Assembly (NCBI RefSeq): GCF_900458815.1
Contig: NZ_UHDZ01000001.1
Location: 1,922,001-1,986,000 of the forward strand
DNA from: Staphylococcus saccharolyticus
GTDB taxonomy: Bacteria > Bacillota > Bacilli > Staphylococcales > Staphylococcaceae
DNA: 64,000 nt
Direction: 5' to 3'
Shown: positions 1-9,405 of the stretch, piece by piece
How positions within the stretch are numbered: position 1 is the first letter of the stretch
Layout of the letters: every line of letters starts with the position of its first letter
Notes under the pieces: generated by a model
What the model saw: only the letters and a program-made list of their open reading frames with translations
The model's database searches: none
Told to the model about the DNA's origin: nothing
Translations under genes and position numbers: made by a program

Positions 1-156
1 GATCAGTTTTATACTGATAAAGTAAGTTACCGAATAGATGTCGTCAAAGATGAATATGAAAATTTTATCAATTTTTTAAGCCGCATAACTTCAGGCAACT
101 ATGAATTAAATGAAGAAGAGTCTAAATTATTACCATTTGATATTTCTACGAATTAA
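1..156 (+). CDS. YigZ/IMPACT family protein, C-terminal fragment
   Basis: The frame is open from the first base of the window and ends with TAA at 154-156, giving the last 51 residues of a protein whose start lies outside. The segment (DQFYTDKVSYRIDVV near the edge, LLPFDI near the end) resembles the small C-terminal DUF1949 domain that follows the UPF0029/IMPACT domain in YigZ/YvyE proteins. In Bacillus and Staphylococcus a yvyE/yigZ gene commonly lies beside tagO, so position supports the call. The family is of uncertain function; a link to translation or RNA has been proposed. Only the tail is visible, so the identification rests on a short match plus synteny. Confidence 0.6.
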   Translation, partial: DQFYTDKVSYRIDVVKDEYENFINFLSRITSGNYELNEEESKLLPFDISTN

Positions 157-384
157 GTCTTAAATCAAATATAAACTTAAAATTACACTGAATTTAGGAC
201 ATATTCAGCCTAGGTCATCAAATAATTAAATTGTGAGAAATGCATTTATTTTCCAAACTATATTAGTATAAAATTATTTTTAGATGAGTAATATTTATGA
301 TCGAAGGCCTGAAATTACTGTGCTTATCTAAGAGCGAGGTTAATAAAGCATCTCAAGAACAAAAGGTCATTTAATATGAATAGA

Positions 385-437
385 TAAGTAGCAGTAAAAA
401 TGATTTTTAATTAAAATCACCTTACTGCTACTTTTCT
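385..437. terminator. bidirectional terminator between yigZ-like gene and tagO
   Basis: An inverted repeat has outer arms AAGTAGCAGTAA (about 385-396) and TTACTGCTACTT (422-433), with a second AT-rich stem (GATTTT/AAAATC) inside. T-rich tracts flank it on both strands. It sits between convergent transcripts. The rest of the 157-509 gap shows no coding sequence I can support. Confidence 0.7.
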
Positions 438-509
438 GAGGAATTATGCTCCAATCTCTTATTATTGCGAATGAATGTCCAAGACTCAATATAGTACTTT
501 TGCTATATC

Positions 510-1595
510 TTATGATTTTGGATGCTGTTGTTCATCATAGTGATGTTGTTTATGATCATCCTTTTTAGTAATTAAATTTAAAATTGGTCGATAACTATCG
601 TCAATTAGACCAGTAAATTCAACGATTAATTCAATTGTAAACACAATAAGAATAAACATCATTAGAGCACCAAGCGGCTGAGATAAATAAAGAATAACAC
701 TTGATAGACTAAACATAATTGCTATAGCATAAATCAACAACACCGTTTGTCTATGCGTATAACCCAATGCTAATAATTTATGGTGTAGATGTGATTTGTC
801 AGCTTGCATGATATGTTGACCATTTTTCATACGACGGATCATTGCAAATAACGTATCAATGAATGGAACTGCTAAAATAACTATAGGGAAGAATAAGGCA
901 ATAAATGTAATATTCTTGAAACCTAATAAAGATAAAAATCCTATTATAAACCCAATCATTAATGCTCCGCTATCACCCAAGAAAATTTTAGCTGGATGAA
1001 AATTATAAAATAAAAATCCTAAAAGTGAACCTAAAAGTACGCAACAAATCATAATAATAAAGATATTGACTTGTAAAATGGCAATAAATCCTATGGTCAT
1101 TAGTCCAATTGCTGACACTCCTGATGCAAGACCATCTAAACCATCTATTAAATTAATTGCGTTAGTTATAGCTACAATCCAAATCACTGTTATCGGTATA
1201 CTTAATATTCCAAAATGAATGGTTGGACCCATAGGTAAAGAAATAAAGTCAATCGTAATGCCATATAAAGTTACAATTAAAGCTGCAACGATTTGTCCTG
1301 CAAGTTTCATATAAGGTTTTAAATCATAAATGTCATCTATTAAGCCAACCGTGTACATCACAATTGCTCCCAAAATAAGTGGCTTAATTTCACGTTCAAT
1401 AGGATGACCTAACCATATTCCTATTAAAAATGAGAATAATATGACTGTTCCTCCCATTACAGAAATAGGTTTAGTATGTACTTTTCTAAAATTAGGTCGA
1501 TCTACCAAGTCTAATTTTTTAGATACAGCAATAATAATAGGTGTAATTATTAAACTGACTATCATAGTTAATGCAATAAGTAGTAGTGTATACAT
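510..1595 (-). CDS. tagO: UDP-GlcNAc:undecaprenyl-phosphate GlcNAc-1-phosphate transferase (TagO)
   Basis: TagO catalyses the first committed step of wall teichoic acid synthesis, moving GlcNAc-1-P from UDP-GlcNAc to undecaprenyl phosphate at the cytoplasmic membrane. The 361-residue protein is polytopic, with about ten or eleven hydrophobic segments. It carries the signature motifs of the MraY/WecA/TagO superfamily: the DD pair in GLIDDIYDLKPYMK, the NAINLIDGLDGLASG loop near residues 145-160, the FLGDSGALMIGF motif, and a HLHHKLLALG loop near residue 270. The length fits staphylococcal TagO apart from a slightly longer, histidine-rich tail. The gene is intact and transcribed alone, away from gdpS. 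Confidence 0.95.
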   Translation of the reverse strand: MYTLLLIALTMIVSLIITPIIIAVSKKLDLVDRPNFRKVHTKPISVMGGTVILFSFLIGIWLGHPIEREIKPLILGAIVMYTVGLIDDIYDLKPYMKLAGQIVAALIVTLYGITIDFISLPMGPTIHFGILSIPITVIWIVAITNAINLIDGLDGLASGVSAIGLMTIGFIAILQVNIFIIMICCVLLGSLLGFLFYNFHPAKIFLGDSGALMIGFIIGFLSLLGFKNITFIALFFPIVILAVPFIDTLFAMIRRMKNGQHIMQADKSHLHHKLLALGYTHRQTVLLIYAIAIMFSLSSVILYLSQPLGALMMFILIVFTIELIVEFTGLIDDSYRPILNLITKKDDHKQHHYDEQQHPKS

Positions 1596-1758
1596 CAGTT
1601 CACCTTCATTAAATAAGTTATCAATACTGTTAAATCTGTCATTACATTTTCTTTTTACATTGATCTCATACCTTTAATTTAATTTCATTATGAGTTTATA
1701 TAATAATTATACAAATTGTCGTTTAAAGAGAAAGCTTTTATTTGTAAAATTTCAACTC

Positions 1759-1775
1759 GAATGTTCGAAACATTC
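1759..1775. promoter_or_regulatory. short inverted repeat in the tagO-gdpS divergent intergenic region
   Basis: GAATGTT and AACATTC arms flank a CGA centre, giving a near-perfect 17-base dyad between the divergent tagO and gdpS genes. It could be an operator or a small hairpin. It does not match the Gram-positive SOS box CGAAC-N4-GTTCG, because the arms run in the opposite sense. No known regulator is assigned. The remainder of the 1596-2000 gap holds only AT-rich presumed promoter DNA. Confidence 0.3.
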
Positions 1776-2000
1776 TTTCCAATCATTCACCTAATATTTA
1801 GTGTTTATTAATGACCGTTTCTTAAAAATTGTCATCTCCGTAGTCCTCTTTATCGGTATACATTTTTTCTATCATACCATTTAAGAAACTATTTTAACAT
1901 CAAATACCATTGTTTGTATCGATTTTCTACTACTAAGTGATGACAAATTGTAAGTTTTCACTTACAATAGCTAATGGTTAATGAAGGAGTCGGTATAGAA

Positions 2001-3071
2001 ATGTTTGAAGCAATCATATATAACATATCTGTCATGGTTGCAGGTATATATTTATTTCACAGACTACAGTATTCTGAGAATAAAAGAATGATTTTCTCTA
2101 AAGAATACGTAACAGTTTTAATGACACTCGTTTCTTTACTCTTAGCTGCATACCCTATTCCATTTCAAAATGCATATCTCGTACACTTAACATTTGTACC
2201 ATTGTTATTTTTAGGGCGATATACAAATATGATTTACACATTAGCTTCTGCTTTTATAGTTAGCTTAGTAGATGTATTTATCTTTGGAAATTCAATTATT
2301 TATGGCATTACTTTGGTAGTGATTGCGGGTATTGTTAGTGCAATAGGACCATTTTTAAAGCAAAATGATATCATTTCCTTACTTATTTTAAATCTAATAA
2401 GTATCATTATATTGTTATTCCTTGCGTTATTCAGCCCTATTTATGACTTGATTGAGATACTAGTGTTAATTCCTATCTCTTTCACCATAACAATTGCATC
2501 TGCTATTACTTTTGTAGATATTTGGCATTTCTTTTCGTTAGTTAATCGCTATGAAAATGAAGATAAGTATGATTATCTTACAGGTTTAGGTAACGTTAAA
2601 GAATTTGACAGACACTTGAATGACGTTTCAAGTAAAGCTGAAGAAAAAAATCAAAGTTTAGCACTACTACTTATTGATATTGATGGTTTCAAAGATGTAA
2701 ATGACAATTACTCACACCAATCAGGCGATGCTGTACTTAAACAAATGTCACAGCTTTTAAAAAATTATGTGCCAAATCAATTTAAAATATTCAGAAATGG
2801 TGGCGAGGAATTTTCTGTTATTATTAGAAATTACACATTAGATCAAAGTGTTAAATTAGCAGAAAATATACGATCTGGTGTTGAAAAATCATCTTTCCAT
2901 TTACCTAATAAAGAAGTTATTAAACTTTCTGTATCTATCGGCGTTGGCTACCTAACACAAGATGATCGTAAATCTCAACGTAAAGTGTTTAAAGATGCTG
3001 ATGATATGGTACATGTTGCTAAAAGTGAAGGACGAAATAAAGTCATGTTTAACCCTATTGTTAAATTATAA
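2001..3071 (+). CDS. gdpS: GGDEF domain membrane protein GdpS
   Basis: This is a 356-residue membrane protein with six predicted hydrophobic segments in the first ~190 residues (a 5TM-5TMR-LYT-like sensor region), then a GGDEF domain. The active-site motif reads GGEEF in [10 protein letters not shown], with upstream [10 protein letters not shown] and downstream SIGVGYLT. Known: in staphylococci GdpS is the only conserved GGDEF protein, and its effects on biofilm genes or spa were reported not to require c-di-GMP synthesis. An in-frame ATG lies 27 bases upstream, but the GAAGGAG ribosome site at about 1983-1989 is correctly spaced only for the ATG at 2001, so that start was chosen. The gene is intact and monocistronic. 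Confidence 0.92.
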   Translation: MFEAIIYNISVMVAGIYLFHRLQYSENKRMIFSKEYVTVLMTLVSLLLAAYPIPFQNAYLVHLTFVPLLFLGRYTNMIYTLASAFIVSLVDVFIFGNSIIYGITLVVIAGIVSAIGPFLKQNDIISLLILNLISIIILLFLALFSPIYDLIEILVLIPISFTITIASAITFVDIWHFFSLVNRYENEDKYDYLTGLGNVKEFDRHLNDVSSKAEEKNQSLALLLIDIDGFKDVNDNYSHQSGDAVLKQMSQLLKNYVPNQFKIFRNGGEEFSVIIRNYTLDQSVKLAENIRSGVEKSSFHLPNKEVIKLSVSIGVGYLTQDDRKSQRKVFKDADDMVHVAKSEGRNKVMFNPIVKL

Positions 3072-3083
3072 AGTAAGGAATCT

Positions 3084-3152
3084 AACTGCTATCATTAATG
3101 TATAATTAATCACTTTTTGATTACGTTACATTAACGTATAGCAGTTTTTTAC
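3084..3152 (+). terminator. terminator after gdpS
   Basis: The arms AACTGCTAT (3084-3092) and ATAGCAGTT (about 3138-3146) enclose a second complementary pair (CATTAATGTA/TACATTAACG-like) and are followed by TTTTTT. This is the expected intrinsic terminator just downstream of gdpS. The remaining gap to 3288 is presumed promoter DNA for the next operon. Confidence 0.7.
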
Positions 3153-3288
3153 TTATTTAAATATTTATTTTCAATAATCATTCAATATTATCTTTTGTCA
3201 AAATAATAATGTCTATTGAAAGTTAAGTAATCAAGTTGTAAACTTCAATTGTTCATAAAAATAAAATTGTTATTGGAGGTGAAGTGGG

Positions 3289-4050
3289 GTGTCTGATTCA
3301 ATCACTATCATTGATGAGAATAAGGTGATTGATGTAGTTTTAATTGCTGGGCGCATCCTACTAGAAGCGGGTGCTGAAACGTATCGTGTTGAAGATACCA
3401 TGAATCGTATCGCACACAGTTATGGCTTACATGATACATATAGTTTTGTAACATCGACAGCAATTATTTTTTCATTAAACGATCGTACGAGTACAAGGCT
3501 TATTCGAATCCGTGAACGTACAACAGACTTAGAAAAAATTGCTTTAACTAATAGTCTCTCGCGTAAAATTTCTAGCAATCAACTTACTATCGATGAAGCC
3601 AAAAATGAGTTACTTCACCTTAAACGTGCATCTCTTCAATATTCTTTCTTAATGAATTTACTCGCTGCATTCATTGCATGTGGTTTTTTCCTGTTCATGT
3701 TCGGAGGCGTCGCATCTGACGCATGGATTGCTTGTATCGCCGGAGGTGCTGCATTTTTAACTTTTAGTTTTGTTCAAAAATATATTCAAATTAAATTCTT
3801 TTCTGAATTTGTAGCATCTGCTGTCGTGATTAGTATTGCGGCAATTTTTATTAAACTCGGAATCGCTAAGAACCAAGATATCATTACCATCGCTAGTGTT
3901 ATGCCACTGGTACCTGGAATCTTAATTACCAACGCGATAAGAGATTTATTAGCAGGTGAATTATTGGCTGGTATGTCCCGTGGCGTTGAGGCTGCACTTA
4001 CTGCATTTGCTATCGGTGCCGGTGTCGCAATTGTATTACTATTATTATAA
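3289..4050 (+). CDS. threonine/serine exporter, ThrE N-terminal-domain subunit (YjjP-like)
   Basis: A 253-residue protein of the ThrE/DUF1212 family. The first ~115 residues are soluble and carry the family motif EAGAETYRVEDTMNRIA near residues 22-38. Five hydrophobic segments follow, including a PLVPGILITNAIRDL motif near residue 205. The family exports threonine and serine; in many Firmicutes the protein is split into two subunits, as here with the gene starting at 4066. The start is GTG, preceded by GGAGGTG at about 3276. The gene is the first of a two-gene unit with a 15-base gap. The substrate is inferred from the family only. Confidence 0.85.
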   Translation: MSDSITIIDENKVIDVVLIAGRILLEAGAETYRVEDTMNRIAHSYGLHDTYSFVTSTAIIFSLNDRTSTRLIRIRERTTDLEKIALTNSLSRKISSNQLTIDEAKNELLHLKRASLQYSFLMNLLAAFIACGFFLFMFGGVASDAWIACIAGGAAFLTFSFVQKYIQIKFFSEFVASAVVISIAAIFIKLGIAKNQDIITIASVMPLVPGILITNAIRDLLAGELLAGMSRGVEAALTAFAIGAGVAIVLLLL

Positions 4051-4065
4051 GAAAGGCTGTTCAAA

Positions 4066-4560
4066 ATGTTCATTTATTTAATACACTTTATCATTAGTTT
4101 CATTGCCACAGTCCTTTTTTCAATTATTTTCAATGCGCCTAAAAAGCTACTACTAGCGTGTGGTTTTGTAGGAGCAGTAGCATGGACGATTTACCAAATG
4201 ACTGTGGGATTGGACTTAGGTAAAGTAGGCGCTTCTTTCTTAGGAAGTTTAATCTTGGGACTAATGAGTCATACTATGAGCAGACGATATAAACAACCTG
4301 TAATCATTTTTATAGTTCCAGGAATTATACCTTTAGTACCTGGTGGTGCAGCCTATGAAGCAACTCGTTTTTTAGTATCAAATCAATATACTAATGCTGT
4401 TAATACTTTTCTAGAGGTAACACTTATTTCAGGTGCGATTGCATTCGGTATACTCGTATCTGAAATCGTCTACTTTATCTATACACGTATTAAACATCAA
4501 TATGGTAAAATTAAAGGTAAAACTTATAAAAAATCCTATAACATGAATAATAGAGTATAA
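4066..4560 (+). CDS. threonine/serine exporter, ThrE C-terminal-domain subunit (YjjB-like)
   Basis: A 164-residue membrane protein with four or five hydrophobic segments and the IVPGIIPLVPGGAAYE motif typical of the DUF3815/ThrE_2 half of the exporter. It follows the larger subunit after 15 bases, with GAAAGG as ribosome site, so the two are probably co-transcribed and form one transporter. A basic C-terminal tail (KIKGKTYKKSYN) is likely cytoplasmic. Length and motif agree with the split form of ThrE. pepT follows after 21 bases and could share the transcript. Confidence 0.85.
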   Translation: MFIYLIHFIISFIATVLFSIIFNAPKKLLLACGFVGAVAWTIYQMTVGLDLGKVGASFLGSLILGLMSHTMSRRYKQPVIIFIVPGIIPLVPGGAAYEATRFLVSNQYTNAVNTFLEVTLISGAIAFGILVSEIVYFIYTRIKHQYGKIKGKTYKKSYNMNNRV

Positions 4561-4581
4561 CTATAAGGGGGATGTCTTCTT

Positions 4582-5814
4582 ATGAAACAACAAATTATCG
4601 ACAGATTAACAAGATATGTAAAAATTGATACTCAATCAGACCCAAAATCTCAATCTACGCCATCTACAAATAAGCAATGGGATTTACTGCGCTTACTAGA
4701 AAGTGAACTTCAAGAGCTTGGGCTTACGACTGATGTAGATGAGTATGGCTATTTATTTGCAACTTTAGAGAGTAATATTGAAAATCATGTGCCTACGGTT
4801 GGTTTTTTAGCACACGTTGATACATCACCTGATTTTAATACTTCAAATGTCAACCCGCATATTATCGATAATTATGATGGACAAGCTATCAAACTCGGTG
4901 AAACAAACCGCATACTCCACCCAGATGTCTTTCCAGAATTAAAGCAAAATGTCGGTCATACACTAATGATTACTGATGGCACTTCATTATTAGGTGCTGA
5001 TGATAAAGCTGGAGTTGTAGAGATTATGGAGGGACTCAAATATTTAATTGAACACCCTGAAATTAGTCATGGCCCGATTCGAGTCGGTTTTACTCCTGAT
5101 GAAGAAATTGGAAGAGGTCCTCATAAATTTGATGTAGCACGTTTCAATGCTGACTTTGCTTACACAATGGATGGAAGTCAATTTGGTGAACTTCAGTTTG
5201 AAAGCTTTAATGCTGCTGAAGCTACTGTCACATGTCACGGTGTTAATGTTCATCCCGGTTCTGCTAAAAATGCTATGGTCAATGCTATTAGCCTAGGCCA
5301 ACAATTTAACAGTTTGCTACCTGCTCAAGAAGTCCCTGAACGTACTGAAGGTTATGAAGGCTTTTATCATATAATGAAATTTGAGGGTAATGTTGAAAAA
5401 GCAACACTTCAATATATTATTCGTGATCATGATAGACAGCAATTTGATATAAGAAAAAAACGTATATTGGAAATTCGTGATGATATCAATAATCACTTTG
5501 GAGATAATCCAATTAAAGTAGATATACACGACCAATACTATAATATGGCAGAAAAAATTAAGCCTCTCCCACATATTATTGATATCCCTAAGCGCGTTTT
5601 TGCCCGTTTAAATATTGAGCCTAATACAGAACCTATTCGAGGTGGTACTGATGGCTCCCAATTATCATTTATGGACTTACCTACACCTAATATCTTTACA
5701 GGTTGTGGCAACTTCCATGGTCCATTTGAATATGCATCTATCGATGTTATGGAAAAAGCAGTTCAAGTTGTCGTTGGTATCGCTGAAGAAGTAGCTAAAA
5801 AATATGATTCATAA
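4582..5814 (+). CDS. pepT: peptidase T (tripeptide aminopeptidase)
   Basis: A zinc aminopeptidase of the M20B family that removes the N-terminal residue from tripeptides in the cytoplasm. The 410-residue protein shows the expected metal and catalytic motifs: HVDTSPD near residue 78, GADDKAG near 140, PDEEIGRG near 174 (general base and ligand), DGSQFGEL near 197, and the late ligand region [21 protein letters not shown] near residue 355. The full family length is present and the gene is intact. The ribosome site is AAGGGGGATG just upstream. A strong terminator follows, so it ends the exporter-pepT unit. Confidence 0.95.
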   Translation: MKQQIIDRLTRYVKIDTQSDPKSQSTPSTNKQWDLLRLLESELQELGLTTDVDEYGYLFATLESNIENHVPTVGFLAHVDTSPDFNTSNVNPHIIDNYDGQAIKLGETNRILHPDVFPELKQNVGHTLMITDGTSLLGADDKAGVVEIMEGLKYLIEHPEISHGPIRVGFTPDEEIGRGPHKFDVARFNADFAYTMDGSQFGELQFESFNAAEATVTCHGVNVHPGSAKNAMVNAISLGQQFNSLLPAQEVPERTEGYEGFYHIMKFEGNVEKATLQYIIRDHDRQQFDIRKKRILEIRDDINNHFGDNPIKVDIHDQYYNMAEKIKPLPHIIDIPKRVFARLNIEPNTEPIRGGTDGSQLSFMDLPTPNIFTGCGNFHGPFEYASIDVMEKAVQVVVGIAEEVAKKYDS

Positions 5815-5828
5815 AACATAATAAAAAG

Positions 5829-5875
5829 AAACCATTGTAAGTATATATACTAGATGTACTTACGATGGTTTTTTC
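5829..5875. terminator. bidirectional terminator between pepT and glycerate kinase
   Basis: The arms ACCATTGTAAGTA (5831-5843) and TACTTACGATGGT (5857-5869) form a long stem with one mismatch. There is a T-tract on the + side and an A-rich 5' flank that serves as a T-tract on the - side. It separates the convergent pepT and glycerate kinase genes. Confidence 0.85.
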
Positions 5876-5896
5876 ATATTCTTTCAAATAATTAAG

Positions 5897-7015
5897 TTAA
5901 AGATTAAAGTTGGTTTTTAATAGCTTGAGTGCTTGCACAGTATAGTGTCTAATTTGAATACCCATTTTAAAATCAGTATATGTTTCAGGCATATCAATAA
6001 AAGTATTAAACATTGCTGTCACTTTTTGCGATTCAAATAAATCAAATTTATCACTTGTAGCACAAATTGCAATAGAAGGCTTGTGATGTTTTTGTGCTAA
6101 ATCAGCAATACGTAAAGTCGTCGTTTCAAGAATTTGATCTTTTTCCTTTAAACCTTCTCCAAAAATAATTAAATCTGCTTGCTGGATTAAATGCTCTAAA
6201 TGAGTGATTTGATTGACTAACTCATGGCTTGTTAAAATTTCAGCTTGATATAAGCTGTGTAATACAGCGGCTATACCACCTCCGGCACCACCACGTTCGA
6301 TTGGTCCCATTGCCAATTTAAGTTCACTTTTAAATAATTCACTAAAATACCAAATTAAATTATCGATTTCAGCAGCTTCATTGTAAGTTATACCATATGT
6401 TTTATATGTTTGCATGATTTCACTTTGCTTACCATATAAACGACTAGAGAAATCAGACATAAGTTGAATATGAGCATCTGACAGTTTAGGGTGTATTCCC
6501 GACAAATCGATGCGTCTAATATATTTAATTATGTAAGCACCTTTACTCACATCAACAATTTGCGCCTCATCGTCATAAAATTTTGCACCCAGAGCTTGAA
6601 GCATGCCTGCCCCACCGTCAAAGCTATCAATGCCTCCAAGTGAAATGACAATATGTTGCGCATGATTGTCTAACGATGTTTTTATGATTTCACCTAATCC
6701 ATAACTTGAGTGTTGTTCAATAGGCTTGTCACCATTTAAAAACAAGTTACCTTCAATAACAGTCATACCGCATTCTGTCTGACCATACACCGCTTCAACC
6801 TTATTCATATCAGCATCATGAACAGTCACGCGATACTTACTTCCTGATTGCCAAAGAAATACCGAATCCATTAATTCATGACGTCCGTTAAATAACGGAA
6901 CTTGTACAATATCTGCGTGTTCAATTTGACTCGCTACCGCTTCCTCAACATATCTATTCGCTTGATAACTAGAAATAATTCCATTGAACTCATCCATGGC
7001 TACTAAAACTTTCAT
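5897..7015 (-). CDS. glxK: glycerate kinase (GlxK/GckA type)
   Basis: A 372-residue protein of the GlxK family, which phosphorylates D-glycerate using ATP and feeds lower glycolysis. The N-terminal MKVLVAMDEFNG replaces the common DSFKG version of the family start motif. The family signatures ISLGGIDSFDGGAGMLQALG (near 130-150) and MGPIERGGAGGGIAA (near 240) are visible. A GTG 12 bases upstream overlaps the AAGGTGG ribosome site, so the ATG at 7015 was chosen. The gene is intact and stands alone. No glycerate uptake or glyoxylate genes are near, so the source of the substrate is unclear. Confidence 0.88.
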   Translation of the reverse strand: MKVLVAMDEFNGIISSYQANRYVEEAVASQIEHADIVQVPLFNGRHELMDSVFLWQSGSKYRVTVHDADMNKVEAVYGQTECGMTVIEGNLFLNGDKPIEQHSSYGLGEIIKTSLDNHAQHIVISLGGIDSFDGGAGMLQALGAKFYDDEAQIVDVSKGAYIIKYIRRIDLSGIHPKLSDAHIQLMSDFSSRLYGKQSEIMQTYKTYGITYNEAAEIDNLIWYFSELFKSELKLAMGPIERGGAGGGIAAVLHSLYQAEILTSHELVNQITHLEHLIQQADLIIFGEGLKEKDQILETTTLRIADLAQKHHKPSIAICATSDKFDLFESQKVTAMFNTFIDMPETYTDFKMGIQIRHYTVQALKLLKTNFNL

Positions 7016-7204
7016 TGTCTTAACCACCTTATATTTTTCTCTTTAACAATAATGAATTTTTTACTAAATACATAATAATGATAAGTCATTTTTTAGATTG
7101 GGACTCATCTCGACTACTTATATAATATTAATAGATGTTTTTAAGTTAACAACTTACTCATTACCACATTATACATACATTCATTAAAATTTTCATAGCA
7201 TACG

Positions 7205-7253
7205 AAAAGCTTGCCACAAATGGTCTTTTACTGACATCTATGACAAGCTGTGT
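7205..7253 (-). terminator. terminator downstream of the bacilliredoxin gene
   Basis: Read on the minus strand, ACAGCTTGTCA pairs imperfectly with TGGCAAGCTT across a loop and is followed by T-rich sequence. It lies 20 bases past the stop of the 7273-7593 gene. The 7028-7204 stretch shows nothing else beyond presumed promoter DNA for glxK. Confidence 0.55.
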
Positions 7254-7272
7254 TTAAATTTTAAGTTTTAAA

Positions 7273-7593
7273 TTATTCCTCAGCTTGAGCAAGTTGAGAA
7301 ACGTTAATATCATCATGATCGGCATTCCACTTCATTTCACCGTCTACAAAGTAGAAGGCTTGTGGAGATTCATGTTTTACATTTGTTTTTTCTGCAATAT
7401 AGTCCGATAATTTACGTTCTTGTTGAATGATTAAATAATAACCATCAATATCTCTTTCATATAAAAACTTATTGAATTGATCATACGCATTTGCAGAAAT
7501 TGGACAAGTTTCACTGTGTTTTAATACAAAAACATATTTGTTTTCTTCTAAGACTTGTTCAAACTGGTCAATTGAACTCAGCTTAATAGCCAT
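7273..7593 (-). CDS. ytxJ: bacillithiol system redox-active protein YtxJ (monothiol bacilliredoxin)
   Basis: A 106-residue thioredoxin-fold protein of DUF2847. The diagnostic single-cysteine motif TCPIS appears in KHSETCPISANAY near residue 30, and a cis-proline region (ESPQAFYF) lies near residue 80. Members reduce bacillithiol mixed disulfides on proteins in staphylococci and bacilli. The open frame extends 18 codons upstream, but AGAGGTG immediately before the ATG at 7593 marks the start, and MAIKLSSIDQF matches the family N-terminus. The gene is intact and monocistronic. Confidence 0.85.
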   Translation of the reverse strand: MAIKLSSIDQFEQVLEENKYVFVLKHSETCPISANAYDQFNKFLYERDIDGYYLIIQQERKLSDYIAEKTNVKHESPQAFYFVDGEMKWNADHDDINVSQLAQAEE

Positions 7594-7732
7594 TCTATTC
7601 ACCTCTAAAATAATTATCACATTTATGAGCATATGCGTGATATTCATATCCCAAAATCATATCAGTGGGTATAATTATACACACTCTTCTGTGTAATGTT
7701 AACCATCATTTTTTATTTTATTCAAATACCAT

Positions 7733-8623
7733 CTAATTAACATTTTGTTTTAACTGTTTAAAATCTCTATTAAATGATTTATCCATTTTAGAGATATCTT
7801 TTCCTTCTTTTGGCAATTGATTAACATCAATTTTAGATAATTTTTCACTCACTTTAATTGTATCTACTCTTGTATCATAATAGTTTTGTAAACTGTAATA
7901 CATCTCTATAGCATTTTTTCTAGCATTATCGACATTTTGATCAGAGATATTTGTTTGGTTAATTTCGGTAATTTGCTTTTCTATAAGTGGTGAAATATGA
8001 TTTTTAATTGCTTCTTGTGCCGAATCAGAATTCGTTGTTGAAGAATCTAAATACTTTTTCGCAGTTGCTTTTAACTGTTTATTGTTATCTTCTAATTTAG
8101 ATTTTAATTGATTCGCATCATCCCGGTTTGTCGCTTTATTAATATCAGATTCGACTTCTGATCTATTCTTTTCAAATAGCTTCGTATAATCTAAGATATC
8201 TTCGTTATCTTTTATAGAACGATTACATAAATCAACAAATAATTTTAAATCTTTAATTGATGCTTCTTTGTCCTTGACAGTATTTAAGTATTTGGCTCTT
8301 AAATCTCTAACTTCATTTGTTTTAGCTGGTAAATGTTTTGTTGAGTTTTTATATTTTTTAAATTCCGGCATCAAATAGTTATTAATATCCTTTTGAAGTG
8401 CAATAAATTCCTTTTTATTTTTATCAGTTGTATCAGTTTTACTTAAATTATCTAATTCTTTTAAATGTATTTTATCCATAATTTCTTCTACATTTTTTTG
8501 TTTCTGTTTTACGTCTTTATATGTATTAGAAAAATCATGAAAATCCTTTTTAGTTTCATTACCGCAAGCAGTCAAAGCTAACATAAAAGTAACAATTAAT
8601 GTGATAAATAGTAATTTCTTCAT
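7733..8623 (-). CDS. YkyA-like cell-wall-binding lipoprotein
   Basis: A 296-residue lipoprotein. Residues 1-20 form a signal peptide (MKKLLFITLIVTFMLALTAC), with lipobox LTAC so that the cysteine is acylated. The mature part is very rich in Lys, Asp, Asn and Glu and is predicted to be almost wholly helical, with coiled-coil stretches. It resembles the YkyA family (putative cell-wall-binding lipoprotein) of Firmicutes; no enzymatic function is known. The start at 8623 follows AAGGAG; an upstream in-frame ATG at 8641 lacks one. It is transcribed divergently from the GrpB-family pseudogene. Confidence 0.75.
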   Translation of the reverse strand: MKKLLFITLIVTFMLALTACGNETKKDFHDFSNTYKDVKQKQKNVEEIMDKIHLKELDNLSKTDTTDKNKKEFIALQKDINNYLMPEFKKYKNSTKHLPAKTNEVRDLRAKYLNTVKDKEASIKDLKLFVDLCNRSIKDNEDILDYTKLFEKNRSEVESDINKATNRDDANQLKSKLEDNNKQLKATAKKYLDSSTTNSDSAQEAIKNHISPLIEKQITEINQTNISDQNVDNARKNAIEMYYSLQNYYDTRVDTIKVSEKLSKIDVNQLPKEGKDISKMDKSFNRDFKQLKQNVN

Positions 8624-8741
8624 ATTTGCACTCCTTATCACTAAACATTATACATAAACGTATTTATTATGAAAATAAATTATGTTATAGTATGGTGGAT
8701 TTTATTGTGAAAAATTATCAAAATGTTTTAAGGAGTTTCAC

Positions 8742-9261
8742 ATGTACCCATATGTCCAACCATTAATCCAAAAAAAAAGCTATAGAACCTTTTATTAAAG
8801 AGTATGAAAATATTAAAAACGTTTTATTTAATTTGTTAGATTCTCCAGTGAAATATACTCAACATATTGGTGGAACTCGTCATTTCAATTATGACACTGA
8901 GCCAATTATAGATATTCTCGTAGGTGTCAATAATTTACATGACATCACATCCTTAGATGAAAAACGTTTAAACTATGCTGGATTCTATCGCTTGCATCAC
9001 TCCTATAATAAAAAAGTAGTCATGGCTCGTTTCAATAACTTGCATGACTTAAAACAAGAGGTACGACTACATATTATTCAATTAAACACACCAATTTTTA
9101 GACAGTATCAAAATGTAGATAATTTATTATCCAATGATAACAATATCGCACAACGCTTTTTAGCTAAGAAAAAAAGTATTTTAGAACATGTACAATACAT
9201 TCGTGCGTATGAGAATCAGAAGCAAAGTTTTTTCGAAAAACTTAATAAGCAATCAAGTTAA
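8742..9261 (+). pseudogene. GrpB family (UPF0157) nucleotidyltransferase-fold protein, frameshifted at a poly-A run
   Basis: The gene starts at ATG 8742 behind AAGGAG and should encode about 172 residues of the GrpB/UPF0157 family (HIGGTRHFNYDTEPIIDILV, then RLHIIQLN). A run of nine A at about 8770-8778 puts the first ten or so codons out of frame with the rest, so translation from 8742 stops at TAA near 8796. Eight A would restore MYPYVQPLIQKKAIEPF and a continuous protein. The downstream frame from 8833 still encodes most of the domain but lacks a ribosome site. The lesion could be decay, a slippage switch or a homopolymer read error. Function is unknown; the fold is that of nucleotidyltransferases. 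Confidence 0.75.
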
Positions 9262-9405
9262 TTTGGTTTTTCATAACTATTATTAAACAGAGTCACACTT
9301 AAAGTATATATAATGGTTATTTAATATATTCAAATTTCGCAAATAACTTTTAAAGTTGATATAATAATAGTGATATTAAGAAGATGAGAAAGGATGTTCA
9401 AAACG

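Noticed and set aside
1441..1677. Open frame opposite tagO, and similar long antisense frames (for example 3786-4073 -, 17424-17684 +, 60482-60802 +)
   Set aside because: They lie wholly or mainly inside intact genes, have no ribosome site and no recognisable domain; they are expected shadows of AT-rich membrane-protein genes.
1759..1775. SOS/LexA box between tagO and gdpS
   Set aside because: The dyad GAATGTT/AACATTC does not fit the CGAAC-N4-GTTCG order of the Gram-positive LexA site; neither neighbour is a typical SOS gene.
2001..3071. A c-di-GMP signalling system based on gdpS
   Set aside because: Staphylococcal GdpS is reported to act without c-di-GMP, and no EAL or HD-GYP gene is visible here.
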